Source of the DNA: Planctomycetota bacterium
Lineage (GTDB): Bacteria > Planctomycetota > Phycisphaerae > SM23-33
Length of the DNA: 5,096 nucleotides
Assembly (NCBI GenBank): GCA_003644335.1
Contig: QNCB01000127.1
Span: forward strand, 1-5,096
Direction: 5' to 3'
Position numbers and translations under genes: made by a program. Positions 1 to 5,096 of this stretch are shown piece by piece (positions within the stretch are counted from its first letter, which is position 1; every line of letters begins with the position of its first letter). Under the pieces are notes generated by a model. It saw nothing but the letters and a program-made list of their open reading frames with translations, did not search any database and was not told the origin of the DNA.

Positions 1-70
1 AGAAAAAGATTTCGGATTTCGGATTGTGGATTGTGGATTTCGGATTATTTCACGGGCCAACCCAATTCAA
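1..70. repeat. Heptamer-repeat element, copy A
   Basis: An AGAAAAAGA lead is followed by five 7-bp units at 10-44, in the order TTTCGGA, TTTCGGA, TTGTGGA, TTGTGGA, TTTCGGA. A 26-bp tail (45-70) then runs from TTATTTCACGGGCC to CCCAATTCAA. The same lead, units and tail recur at 189-244 with three units instead of five and one mismatch in the tail. The 14-bp length difference equals exactly two heptamers, so the copies differ by unit gain or loss. The left edge may continue outside the window. Open frames crossing the element look like repeat translation and are not called as genes. Confidence 0.8.
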
Positions 71-82
71 AATCGAAATCGT

Positions 83-175
83 CGGGTGCCGTGGTTGCGG
101 TGTTTGCAACCACGTTCTATGAATCACAGTCCCCATGGCTACCCCGCAAACAGCCGCGGTGTAGCCATGCCACCC
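83..175. repeat. Pair of inverted palindromic units (REP/BIME-like)
   Basis: Two strong hairpins lie between the heptamer copies. The first has a perfect 9-bp stem (90-98 with 106-114) and a 7-nt loop. The second has a perfect 9-bp stem (134-142 with 161-169), one mismatch, then 4 bp more (144-147 with 156-159) and an 8-nt loop. The first is preceded by GGGTGCCGTGG (84-94). The reverse complement of 165-175 is GGGTGGCATGG, which matches it at 9 of 11 positions, and both units carry TGTTTGC in the centre. They therefore read as two related palindromic units in opposite orientation, as in bacterial interspersed mosaic elements. Membership in a genome-wide family is inferred, not shown. Confidence 0.6.
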
Positions 176-188
176 AGTCTGGGCGAGT

Positions 189-244
189 AGAAAAAGATTT
201 CGGATTGTGGATTTCGGATTATTTCACGGGCCGACCCAATTCAA
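189..244. repeat. Heptamer-repeat element, copy B
   Basis: Shorter direct copy of the element at 1-70: the AGAAAAAGA lead (189-197), three heptamers (TTTCGGA 198-204, TTGTGGA 205-211, TTTCGGA 212-218) and the 26-bp tail at 219-244, which differs from copy A by one base (GGCCG versus GGCCA). It has no coding potential and ends where the right arm of the 14-bp inverted repeat begins. Confidence 0.8.
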
Positions 245-293
245 CCACGGCACCCGGGCAATACTTTGGGGTTAAATAAAAAATCTTGCCTGC

Positions 294-322
294 TTGATTT
301 ATTGTCCGTCCTGGCGTAGTAT
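294..322 (+). promoter_or_regulatory. Likely sigma-70-type promoter for metY
   Basis: TTGATT (294-299) resembles the -35 consensus and TAGTAT (317-322) the -10 consensus, each at 4 of 6 positions, with the optimal 17-bp spacing. Initiation would fall around 329-330, immediately before the riboswitch, which is the expected arrangement for an S-box leader. Support is positional plus consensus match only. Confidence 0.5.
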
Positions 323-330
323 GTTCTCGA

Positions 331-430
331 GGCATCGAGAGTGTGTGAGGGTCTTGGCCCGTAGACCGCACGGCAACCTGTCCCGCTTGCGGGATAAGGT
401 GCCACAGCCAACCCGAAAGGGAGCGATGTG
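331..430 (+). promoter_or_regulatory. SAM-I (S-box) riboswitch
   Basis: The conserved S-box blocks appear in order: ATCGAGAG (334-341), a P2 stem (GGTCT 350-354 with AGACC 363-367) around the TTGGCCCG loop, GGCAACC (372-378), a P3 hairpin (381-385 with 390-394), AAGGTGCCA (396-404) and a P4 hairpin (CCC 412-414, GAAA, GGG 419-421). P1 closes by CATCG (333-337) with CGATG (424-428). SAM-I aptamers sense S-adenosylmethionine and usually switch off methionine genes. Position 5' of metY fits exactly. The recognition rests on core motifs and a consistent four-way junction; a covariance-model search was not possible here. A clean downstream terminator is not visible, so whether it acts on transcription or translation is unclear. 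Confidence 0.93.
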
Positions 431-606
431 GCCTGGCGATTATCGCGGGCAATCCGCTTAGGACAAAAGGCAAGATTTTTTGTCTCCCGACCATCTCTCC
501 CCGCCCGGCCCTGGGCGAAAGGTTCGCCAGCAAGCTGATTCTCGGCTGTGAACGGTTATGTAATTTTTAGCCTGTAGCTCTGACCAGCTACCGAAAGGAT
601 TTTGAA
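431..606 (+). promoter_or_regulatory. metY leader / probable riboswitch expression platform
   Basis: 176 nt separate the aptamer from the metY start. ATCGC (442-446) can pair with GCGAT (423-427), the P1 3' strand, or with GCGAT at 436-440, and so could compete with P1. A hairpin GACAAAA/TTTTGTC (462-468 with 478-484) contains a T6 run but is AT-rich and not a classic terminator. CGCCC/GGGCG (502-506 with 513-517) excludes a second hairpin CTGGgCGAA/TTCGCCAG (511-519 with 523-530). GTAGCT/AGCTAC (574-579 with 586-591) ends two bases before the AAAGGA ribosome site (594-599) and could limit access to it. Which of these switch is inference. Confidence 0.4.
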
Positions 607-1914
607 ATGACTGACGAAACTGCGAATTATCGTTTGGGCACGCTGGCGGTGCATGCTGGCTATGACGTCGAGCCGACCACGATGAGCCGGGCTGTGCCGA
701 TCTATCCCACAAGCAGCTATGCCTTCCGCGACACCGACCACGCTGCGGACCTCTTTGCCCTCAAGGAGTTCGGCAATATCTACTCGCGCCTGCAAAACCC
801 CACCTGCGATGTCCTGGAAAAACGACTCGCCGCTATGGACGGCGGAGTCGCGGCCCTGGCCTTTGCCAGCGGCATGAGCGCTATCACCGCCGCGGTGGCT
901 ACCCTTGCCGAGGCAGGGCAGAATATCGTCTCGTCCTCCAGCCTGTATGGCGGCACGACGACCCTGTTCTCGCAAACCTTCAAAAAGCTGGGCATCGATG
1001 TAAAGTTCTTCAAACCCGAAGAGCCAGCCGCTGCTGCGGAGCTTATCGACGAGAATACCCGCGCGGTTTACATCGAGACCATCGGCAACCCGAACAATGT
1101 CGTGCCGGACTTCGAGAAGATAGCCCAGGTCGCCTGCGCAGCTGGCGTGCCGTTGATTGTGGACAACACCGTTGCGACGCCCGCGCTGTTCAAGCCTTTG
1201 GATTTCGGAGCCGATATCGTGGTCTATTCGACCACCAAGTTTATCGGAGGCCATGGCGTGCACATCGGCGGAGCGGTGGTGGATGGCGGCAAGTTCGACT
1301 GGGCCGCCCAGCCCGAGAAATGGCCCGCCTTTACCGCGCCAGACCCGGCCTACCATGGCGTGGCTTTCACCGAGGCCCTCACGCCCGTCGGCAATATCGC
1401 GTACATCGTGCATATGCGGACGCATTGGCTTAGGGACACCGGAGCGGCTATGAGCCCGTTTGCGGCGTGGGCGTTTTTGCTGGGCATCGAGACGCTGCAC
1501 CTGCGCATGCCGAGGCACGTTGCCAACGCCCTGGCTGTGGCGAAATGGCTTGAGGAAAATCCCGCTGTCGAGTGGGTGAACTATCCGGGCCTGGCGAACC
1601 ATCGCTCGTATGAGCTCGGGCAAAAGTATCTCCAAGCCGGCCAGGGTGCCATCATCGGCTTTGGCATCGTCGGCGGAAAAGACGCCGGCGCGGCGTTCAT
1701 CAACAACGTAAAGTTGGCAAGCCATCTGGCGAACATCGGCGACGCCAAGACGCTGGTTATTCACCCCGCCAGCACGACGCACCAACAGCTAAACGAGCAG
1801 GAGCAAAAAGCAGCTGGCGTCTCGCCGGAGTTCATCAGACTCTCCGTCGGTATCGAGGATATCGAAGACATCATCGCTGACCTCGACCAGGCTTTGCAAA
1901 AATCACAAAAATAA
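607..1914 (+). CDS. metY: O-acetylhomoserine aminocarboxypropyltransferase (O-acetylhomoserine sulfhydrylase)
   Basis: This 435-residue cytosolic PLP enzyme exchanges the acyl group of O-acetylhomoserine for sulfide, forming homocysteine. It belongs to the Cys/Met metabolism fold-type I family. Visible landmarks are Y59/R61 in YSRLQNPT (cofactor phosphate contact from the partner subunit), Y114 in LYGGT (stacks on PLP), D186 in VDNTVATP (pyridine nitrogen), the Schiff-base lysine K211 in [10 protein letters not shown], and R411 in FIRLSVGIE (substrate carboxylate). The insert around residues 227-256 (GGKFDW to [10 protein letters not shown]), the [10 protein letters not shown] segment (386-395) and the length favour MetY over the shorter (about 380-residue) cystathionine gamma-synthases. 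AAAGGA 7 nt upstream supports the start. A SAM-I riboswitch lies in front, and metX, which makes its substrate, follows 171 bp downstream. Exact acyl preference is not provable from sequence. Confidence 0.95.
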   Translation: MTDETANYRLGTLAVHAGYDVEPTTMSRAVPIYPTSSYAFRDTDHAADLFALKEFGNIYSRLQNPTCDVLEKRLAAMDGGVAALAFASGMSAITAAVATLAEAGQNIVSSSSLYGGTTTLFSQTFKKLGIDVKFFKPEEPAAAAELIDENTRAVYIETIGNPNNVVPDFEKIAQVACAAGVPLIVDNTVATPALFKPLDFGADIVVYSTTKFIGGHGVHIGGAVVDGGKFDWAAQPEKWPAFTAPDPAYHGVAFTEALTPVGNIAYIVHMRTHWLRDTGAAMSPFAAWAFLLGIETLHLRMPRHVANALAVAKWLEENPAVEWVNYPGLANHRSYELGQKYLQAGQGAIIGFGIVGGKDAGAAFINNVKLASHLANIGDAKTLVIHPASTTHQQLNEQEQKAAGVSPEFIRLSVGIEDIEDIIADLDQALQKSQK

Positions 1915-2085
1915 AAACAACGAATTTACCACGAAAGAACGCAAAGAACACAAAGATCGAAGCAAAGTTTAGAAACAGCTTTAGACAGGATAACAGGATA
2001 AAACAGGATGAATTAGAAAATCCTGTAAATCTTAACACGAAAAAATTCGTGTCATTCGTATTCTGCTGTTTTTTTGGGAGATTAA
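1915..2085. repeat. metY-metXW intergenic region built of short degenerate repeats
   Basis: Three repeat types occupy most of this gap. At 1931-1956 there are 9-bp units ACGAAAGA, ACGCAAAGA and ACACAAAGA. At 1985-2009 there are three copies of ACAGGAT, followed by an inverted ATCCTGT (2020-2026) that makes a perfect 7-bp hairpin with 2003-2009. At 2035-2052 there is a perfect 7-bp hairpin ACACGAA/TTCGTGT with an AAAA loop, whose 3' side starts the 9-bp units ATTCGTGTC and ATTCGTATT (2045-2062). A T7 run (2069-2075) precedes the GGGAG ribosome site. The last hairpin lies 16 nt before the T run and is AT-rich, so no intrinsic terminator is called and read-through from metY to metXW remains likely. 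Confidence 0.65.
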
Positions 2086-3897
2086 ATGGACAAGAACGCA
2101 TTTTCCGGTGCTGACGAAACCATGGGCTGTGGGCCTTTGAAACATGTCCGCCAGGCTGAGCTGCCGGGTCCGTTGCAGCTCGAAGCGGGGGGCGAGTTGC
2201 CTGAGGTGACGGTGGCTTACGAAACCTATGGCCAGCTTGCCCCGGCGCGGGACAATGTCGTACTAATCTGCCATGCCCTCACCGGCGACTCGCATGTCGC
2301 AGCCCACGACGACCAGGACGAGCCTGGTTGGTGGGATATTGTCGTCGGGCCTGGCAAGGCTATCGATACCGACAAGTTTTTCGTTATCTGCCCGAATGTC
2401 CTGGGCGGCTGTCGCGGCACGACGGGGCCTGACTGCACGAACCCGGCCACGGGCAAAGCATGGGGACAAGACTTCCCGGATATCACCGTCGGCGACATGG
2501 TCGAGGTGCAAAAAAGGTTGCTCGAGCATCTGGGCATTGACGAACTCCTGGCTGTGATTGGCGGGTCGATGGGTGGCCACCAGGTATTGGCCTGGGCGAC
2601 GAAATATCCGCAGATACCCCGCGGGCTGGTTGCCCTGGCGACCTCGCCGAGGCTTTCAGCTCAGTCGCTAGCCTTTGATGTCGTCGGGCGAAACGCCATC
2701 CGCCAAGACCCCGACTTTGCTGGCGGGCAGTATTACTCCAGCGGTGCTCAGCCTGTCGCTGGTTTGGCTATCGCGCGGATGCTGGGCCATATTACGTATC
2801 TCTCGCCCCAGGCGATGAGCGAAAAATTCGAAGCCGACCGCAACTCGCCGCGCGACGTAGCTACGCCGTTCGAGAAGGATTTTTCCGTCGGGTCGTACCT
2901 GGCTTACAAAGGCCAAAAGTTTACCCAGCGGTTTGACGCCAACAGCTATCTGACCTTGTCGATGGCGATGGACAGGTTCGACCTGGGCGGGGCTGAGGAC
3001 CTGGCCCGGGCCTTCGCCCAGACTCGAGGCCGATGGCTTGTCGTGAGTTATTCGAGCGATTGGCTCTTCCCGCCGAGCCAAAGTTCGCAGATAGTTTCCG
3101 GGCTAATCCGCAACGACAAACCCGTGAGCTATTGCAACGTCGCCAGCCAGTGTGGCCACGATGCCTTCCTCGTCGAGGACGACCTGGGCAGCTACGGCGA
3201 GCTGATTCGCGCGTTTCTGCAAAACATCCTCAGCGGCGAGATGGCGGTGGAGGACAAACGCACGGGCCATAGTCCCACGAGTATTTTCCACCACGCCCGC
3301 AGGCTGGACTACGAACTCATCGCCGAGCTTATCCCCGCGGGCAAGAGCGTGCTGGACCTTGGCTGCGGGCGGGGCGGGCTGTTGGACCTGCTGCGCCAGC
3401 GAGGCCAGGCCTTGCTTCGCGGCGTGGAGATAAGCGAGGAAAATATCCTCGCCTGCGTGCGTCGCGGCCTGGATGTGCTGCACGAAGACCTCAACGCCGG
3501 GCTGGGGTGGTTCGGCGACAATCAATTCGACGTGGTCGTGCTGTCCCGCACGCTCCAAGCCATCGTGGACATCGAGCGGGTCATGGACGAGATGCTGCGC
3601 GTGGGCAGGCAGTGTATCGTGTCCGTGCCGAACTTCGCGTATCACAAACTGCGGGACAGCTTCGCCAAAACCGGTCGGGCTCCCACAGCCGGGCTGTTGC
3701 ACTATAACTGGTACGACACGCCGAATATTCGAATCCTGACGCTGGACGATTTTGCCGAGTTCTGCCAGGTCAAGGGCATTACCGTGCACAAGGTCGTCGC
3801 GCTGGACACCGAAGCCAACGCGCAAATCTCCCCGGAAAACAATCCCAACCGCAACGCGGACATGGCGATATTCGTCCTCAGCCGAGACGCCGATTAA
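2086..3897 (+). CDS. Fused homoserine O-acetyltransferase / MetW (MetX-MetW fusion)
   Basis: One 603-residue frame holds two complete proteins. Residues 1 to about 384 are MetX, an alpha/beta-hydrolase that acylates homoserine using acetyl-CoA (or succinyl-CoA in some members). It has NVLGGCRGTTGP at 104-115, the nucleophile S161 in IGGSMGG, D325 in SSDWLFP and H358 in CGHDAFL, a full catalytic triad. Residues about 402-603 are MetW, a class I methyltransferase fold with the SAM-binding VLDLGCGRG (422-430), FDVVVLSRTLQA (481-492) and the family signature NWYDTPNI (541-548). Both parts have about normal stand-alone length. A short linker (about 385-401) joins them; M386 there may be a relic of a former metW start, but it lacks a properly spaced ribosome site. 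GGGAG 5 nt before the ATG supports the start. MetW is commonly encoded beside metX and thought to assist it; acetyl versus succinyl preference is unresolved. Confidence 0.95.
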   Translation: MDKNAFSGADETMGCGPLKHVRQAELPGPLQLEAGGELPEVTVAYETYGQLAPARDNVVLICHALTGDSHVAAHDDQDEPGWWDIVVGPGKAIDTDKFFVICPNVLGGCRGTTGPDCTNPATGKAWGQDFPDITVGDMVEVQKRLLEHLGIDELLAVIGGSMGGHQVLAWATKYPQIPRGLVALATSPRLSAQSLAFDVVGRNAIRQDPDFAGGQYYSSGAQPVAGLAIARMLGHITYLSPQAMSEKFEADRNSPRDVATPFEKDFSVGSYLAYKGQKFTQRFDANSYLTLSMAMDRFDLGGAEDLARAFAQTRGRWLVVSYSSDWLFPPSQSSQIVSGLIRNDKPVSYCNVASQCGHDAFLVEDDLGSYGELIRAFLQNILSGEMAVEDKRTGHSPTSIFHHARRLDYELIAELIPAGKSVLDLGCGRGGLLDLLRQRGQALLRGVEISEENILACVRRGLDVLHEDLNAGLGWFGDNQFDVVVLSRTLQAIVDIERVMDEMLRVGRQCIVSVPNFAYHKLRDSFAKTGRAPTAGLLHYNWYDTPNIRILTLDDFAEFCQVKGITVHKVVALDTEANAQISPENNPNRNADMAIFVLSRDAD

Positions 3898-3929
3898 ATA
3901 TTTTCACCTCATGCCTGTTCGTGGAGCAA

Positions 3930-3957
3930 TCCAAAATCCAAAATCCGAAATCCAAAA
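3930..3957. repeat. Heptamer array, inverted orientation
   Basis: Four 7-bp units TCCAAAA, TCCAAAA, TCCGAAA, TCCAAAA. Read on the minus strand these are TTTTGGA and TTTCGGA, the second identical to the dominant unit of the elements at 1-70 and 189-244. The same family therefore sits on both sides of the methionine cassette in opposite orientation. The 26-bp tail found at the left copies was not recognised here. The rest of the 174-bp gap (3898-4071) contains a T8 run (3972-3979) with no convincing hairpin before it, a weak CATCC/GGATG pairing (4015-4019 with 4033-4037) and the ribosome site of the next gene. Confidence 0.75.
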
Positions 3958-4071
3958 ATCATTCTCGCTTCTTTTTTTTGTTGAAAAAGGTTATATTTGT
4001 GAACCTTCAGACCGCATCCTTCGTAACCACCGGGATGAGTCCAGATTTAGCTGGAAAGACGGAGCGACACA

Positions 4072-5096
4072 ATGGCCCACGATATTTTTCACGTTCACTC
4101 TCATGACGACGAGCATAGTATTCAAGCCCAGACAGGCCGGGCTGGGCTGTTGATGGTCGGTATTCTGCTGGGCGGCGTTTTTGTGCTGCTTAGCTATGTA
4201 GCGGACTGGGTCTTTGCGGGGTATACCGACACGACAGGCCTAAACCCGTACAGCGACGCCCTGGCCCTGCTGGGCGCGGTGCTGCTGGGGACCCCCATCG
4301 TCGTGCATTCGATACAGGAGATGATCCATGGCCACACCCACATGGACGAACTGGTCGCCCTGGCTGTGGTCGCAGCTATCGCGTCGATAGACTACAAAGC
4401 AGCCGGTGCCGTGGCGTTTTTCCTGCTCCTTGCCAACCTGGTGGAAACCCGCACCGCCCTGGGCGCCCGGGCTAGTATCGAGAGCCTGTTGCATCTGTCG
4501 CCGAAGAAAGCGGTGCGGATAAACGCCGACGGCGAGCTGGAAAACATAGACCCCCGAGAGCTGGCCACCGGCGATGTCGTCCGCGTCCTGCCAGGCGAAA
4601 ATATCCCAGCCGACGGCGAGGTCATCAAAGGCCAGACCAGCGTGAACCAGGCCCATATCACCGGCGAGTCGCTCCCGGTGGACAAAACCACTGGCGACGA
4701 GGTTTTCCTGGGCACGACCAACGAGACCGGAGCTATCGATGTGAAAGTTACCAGGGCCGGGGAGGATACCACGCTAGGCCGGGTCAAGAAATTGATAATC
4801 CAGGCCGAGGCTACGCAGCACCCGATAATGAGACTCATCGACCGCTATGCGGGCTTTTACACCCCCACGGTGCTGATGGTCGCTGCGACGGTTCTGTACT
4901 TCACCCGCGACTACAGCCGCGCTGTTACCATGCTGGTGGTCGCCTGCCCCTGTGCACTGATCCTGGCCGTGCCGACCGCGATGGTCGCTGCGCTGAGTTG
5001 TGCAGCCAGACTTGGCATCCTTATAAAGGACGTCTCCATGCTGGAAGTCGCCAAGGATCTCAACGCCTTCGTCCTGGACAAAACCGGTACGTTGAC
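4072..5096 (+). CDS. Heavy-metal translocating P1B-type ATPase, N-terminal part (cut by window end)
   Basis: 341 complete codons of an integral-membrane cation pump that couples ATP hydrolysis to transition-metal transport. A His/Asp-rich N-terminus (HDIFHVHSHDDEH, residues 3-15) replaces the usual CxxC metal-binding domain. Four hydrophobic segments follow (about 24-48, 61-80, 92-106, 109-124), then the actuator domain with TGES at 197-200, two more membrane segments (about 262-278 and 283-306) with the CPC ion motif at 292-294, and the phosphorylated D336 in DKTGT (336-340). The remaining nucleotide-binding domain and last membrane helices lie beyond the window, so metal specificity (Zn/Cd/Pb versus Cu) is undetermined. 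The CPCALILAVP context matches neither the usual copper CPCALGLATP nor zinc CPCALVISTP form exactly. GGAG 7 nt upstream (4061-4064) decides the start. It is same-strand with metXW but 174 bp away and probably separately controlled. Confidence 0.9.
   Translation, partial: MAHDIFHVHSHDDEHSIQAQTGRAGLLMVGILLGGVFVLLSYVADWVFAGYTDTTGLNPYSDALALLGAVLLGTPIVVHSIQEMIHGHTHMDELVALAVVAAIASIDYKAAGAVAFFLLLANLVETRTALGARASIESLLHLSPKKAVRINADGELENIDPRELATGDVVRVLPGENIPADGEVIKGQTSVNQAHITGESLPVDKTTGDEVFLGTTNETGAIDVKVTRAGEDTTLGRVKKLIIQAEATQHPIMRLIDRYAGFYTPTVLMVAATVLYFTRDYSRAVTMLVVACPCALILAVPTAMVAALSCAARLGILIKDVSMLEVAKDLNAFVLDKTGTL

Larger units (their letters stand above)
83..256. repeat. Perfect 14-bp inverted repeat enclosing palindromes and copy B
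   Basis: CGGGTGCCGTGGTT at 83-96 is exactly reverse-complementary to AACCACGGCACCCG at 243-256. The right arm starts within the final AA of heptamer element copy B, and the left arm lies 12 bp after copy A. The left arm is also the foot and 5' stem of the first palindromic unit, so the right arm may be a truncated third unit. The arms could be the ends of a small non-autonomous element, but no target-site duplication was recognised. Confidence 0.65.
278..481. repeat. Perfect 13-bp inverted repeat bracketing promoter and riboswitch
   Basis: AAAAAATCTTGCC (278-290) and GGCAAGATTTTTT (469-481) are perfect reverse complements. A second inner pair, TTGTCC (302-307) and GGACAA (461-466), continues the pairing after an asymmetric internal loop. 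The left arm lies just 5' of the proposed -35 box and the right arm in the metY leader, so together they enclose promoter and riboswitch. With initiation near 329 the left arm would not be transcribed, which would make the symmetry a DNA-level feature or an insertion footprint. If transcription started upstream, the arms could close a long helix around the riboswitch. Confidence 0.6.

Noticed and set aside
1..244. CRISPR array
   Set aside because: Heptamers are directly tandem without spacers and the two larger copies are only two and differ in length; no array geometry.
31..279. Plus-strand 82-codon open frame in the left region
   Set aside because: Its protein contains a repeated segment caused by the heptamer element and tail occurring twice, and the middle is palindromic DNA; no ribosome site or homology was recognised.
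469..484. T6 run at 476-481 as an intrinsic terminator for the riboswitch
   Set aside because: The only local stem that includes it is AT-rich and places the T run inside the stem rather than after it.
556..1785. Long minus-strand open frame (409 codons) opposite metY
   Set aside because: It mirrors the strongly supported metY gene, lacks recognisable domains and has the Arg/Gly/His-rich look of an antisense shadow in GC-biased coding DNA.
3103..3825. Minus-strand open frame (240 codons) opposite metXW
   Set aside because: Complement of conserved MetX and MetW coding sequence, with no independent motif or start signal.
3241..3897. Separate internal start for a stand-alone MetW at ATG 3241
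   Set aside because: GGCGAG abuts the ATG with no spacing and the frame is continuous with MetX, so independent translation is not supported.
3961..3990. T8 run after metXW as a terminator
   Set aside because: No GC-rich inverted repeat precedes it; the upstream sequence is the heptamer array.
3981..4009. Promoter for the ATPase using TTGAAA (3981-3986) or TATATT (3992-3997)
   Set aside because: Each box looks good alone, but no partner box occurs at about 17-bp spacing, so the pair is not supportable.

Overview
The window is a bacterial chromosome fragment (standard code, Shine-Dalgarno starts, fairly GC-rich genes, AT-rich repeat-filled gaps). It carries a methionine biosynthesis cassette followed by the 5' part of a heavy-metal transport gene, all on the + strand. 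The taxon cannot be fixed from the sequence. The MetX-MetW fusion, the SAM-I riboswitch and the abundant short interspersed repeats would fit an environmental lineage such as Planctomycetota (Phycisphaerae), but this is a weak inference from memory.

Layout. 1-270: non-coding cluster of interspersed repeats: two copies of a heptamer-repeat element (1-70, 189-244), two strong hairpins in a REP/BIME-like pair (83-175) and a perfect 14-bp inverted repeat (83-96/243-256). 278-606: a regulatory block with a likely promoter (294-322), a well-supported SAM-I (S-box) riboswitch (about 331-430) and a 176-nt leader. 607-1914: metY, O-acetylhomoserine sulfhydrylase. 1915-2085: intergenic gap made almost wholly of short degenerate repeats and two small hairpins. 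2086-3897: one uninterrupted reading frame fusing homoserine O-acyltransferase (MetX) to the MetW methyltransferase-fold protein. 3898-4071: gap with an inverted-orientation array of the same heptamer family as the left end. 4072-5096+: a P1B-type metal ATPase, cut by the window edge just after the phosphorylated DKTGT motif.

How it works together. MetX acylates homoserine, and MetY replaces the acyl group with sulfide to give homocysteine, the methionine precursor. MetW is usually encoded next to metX and here is covalently attached. The SAM-I riboswitch in front of metY gives end-product control: SAM made from methionine should lower expression of metY and, if the genes are co-transcribed, of metXW. 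No intrinsic terminator separates the two genes. The ATPase has its own start signal, sits beyond a repeat-bearing gap and has no evident link to methionine synthesis.

I see no wholly new system. The points most worth checking are the MetX-MetW fusion, the promoter-riboswitch cassette bounded by a perfect 13-bp inverted repeat, and the layered repeat families filling every gap.
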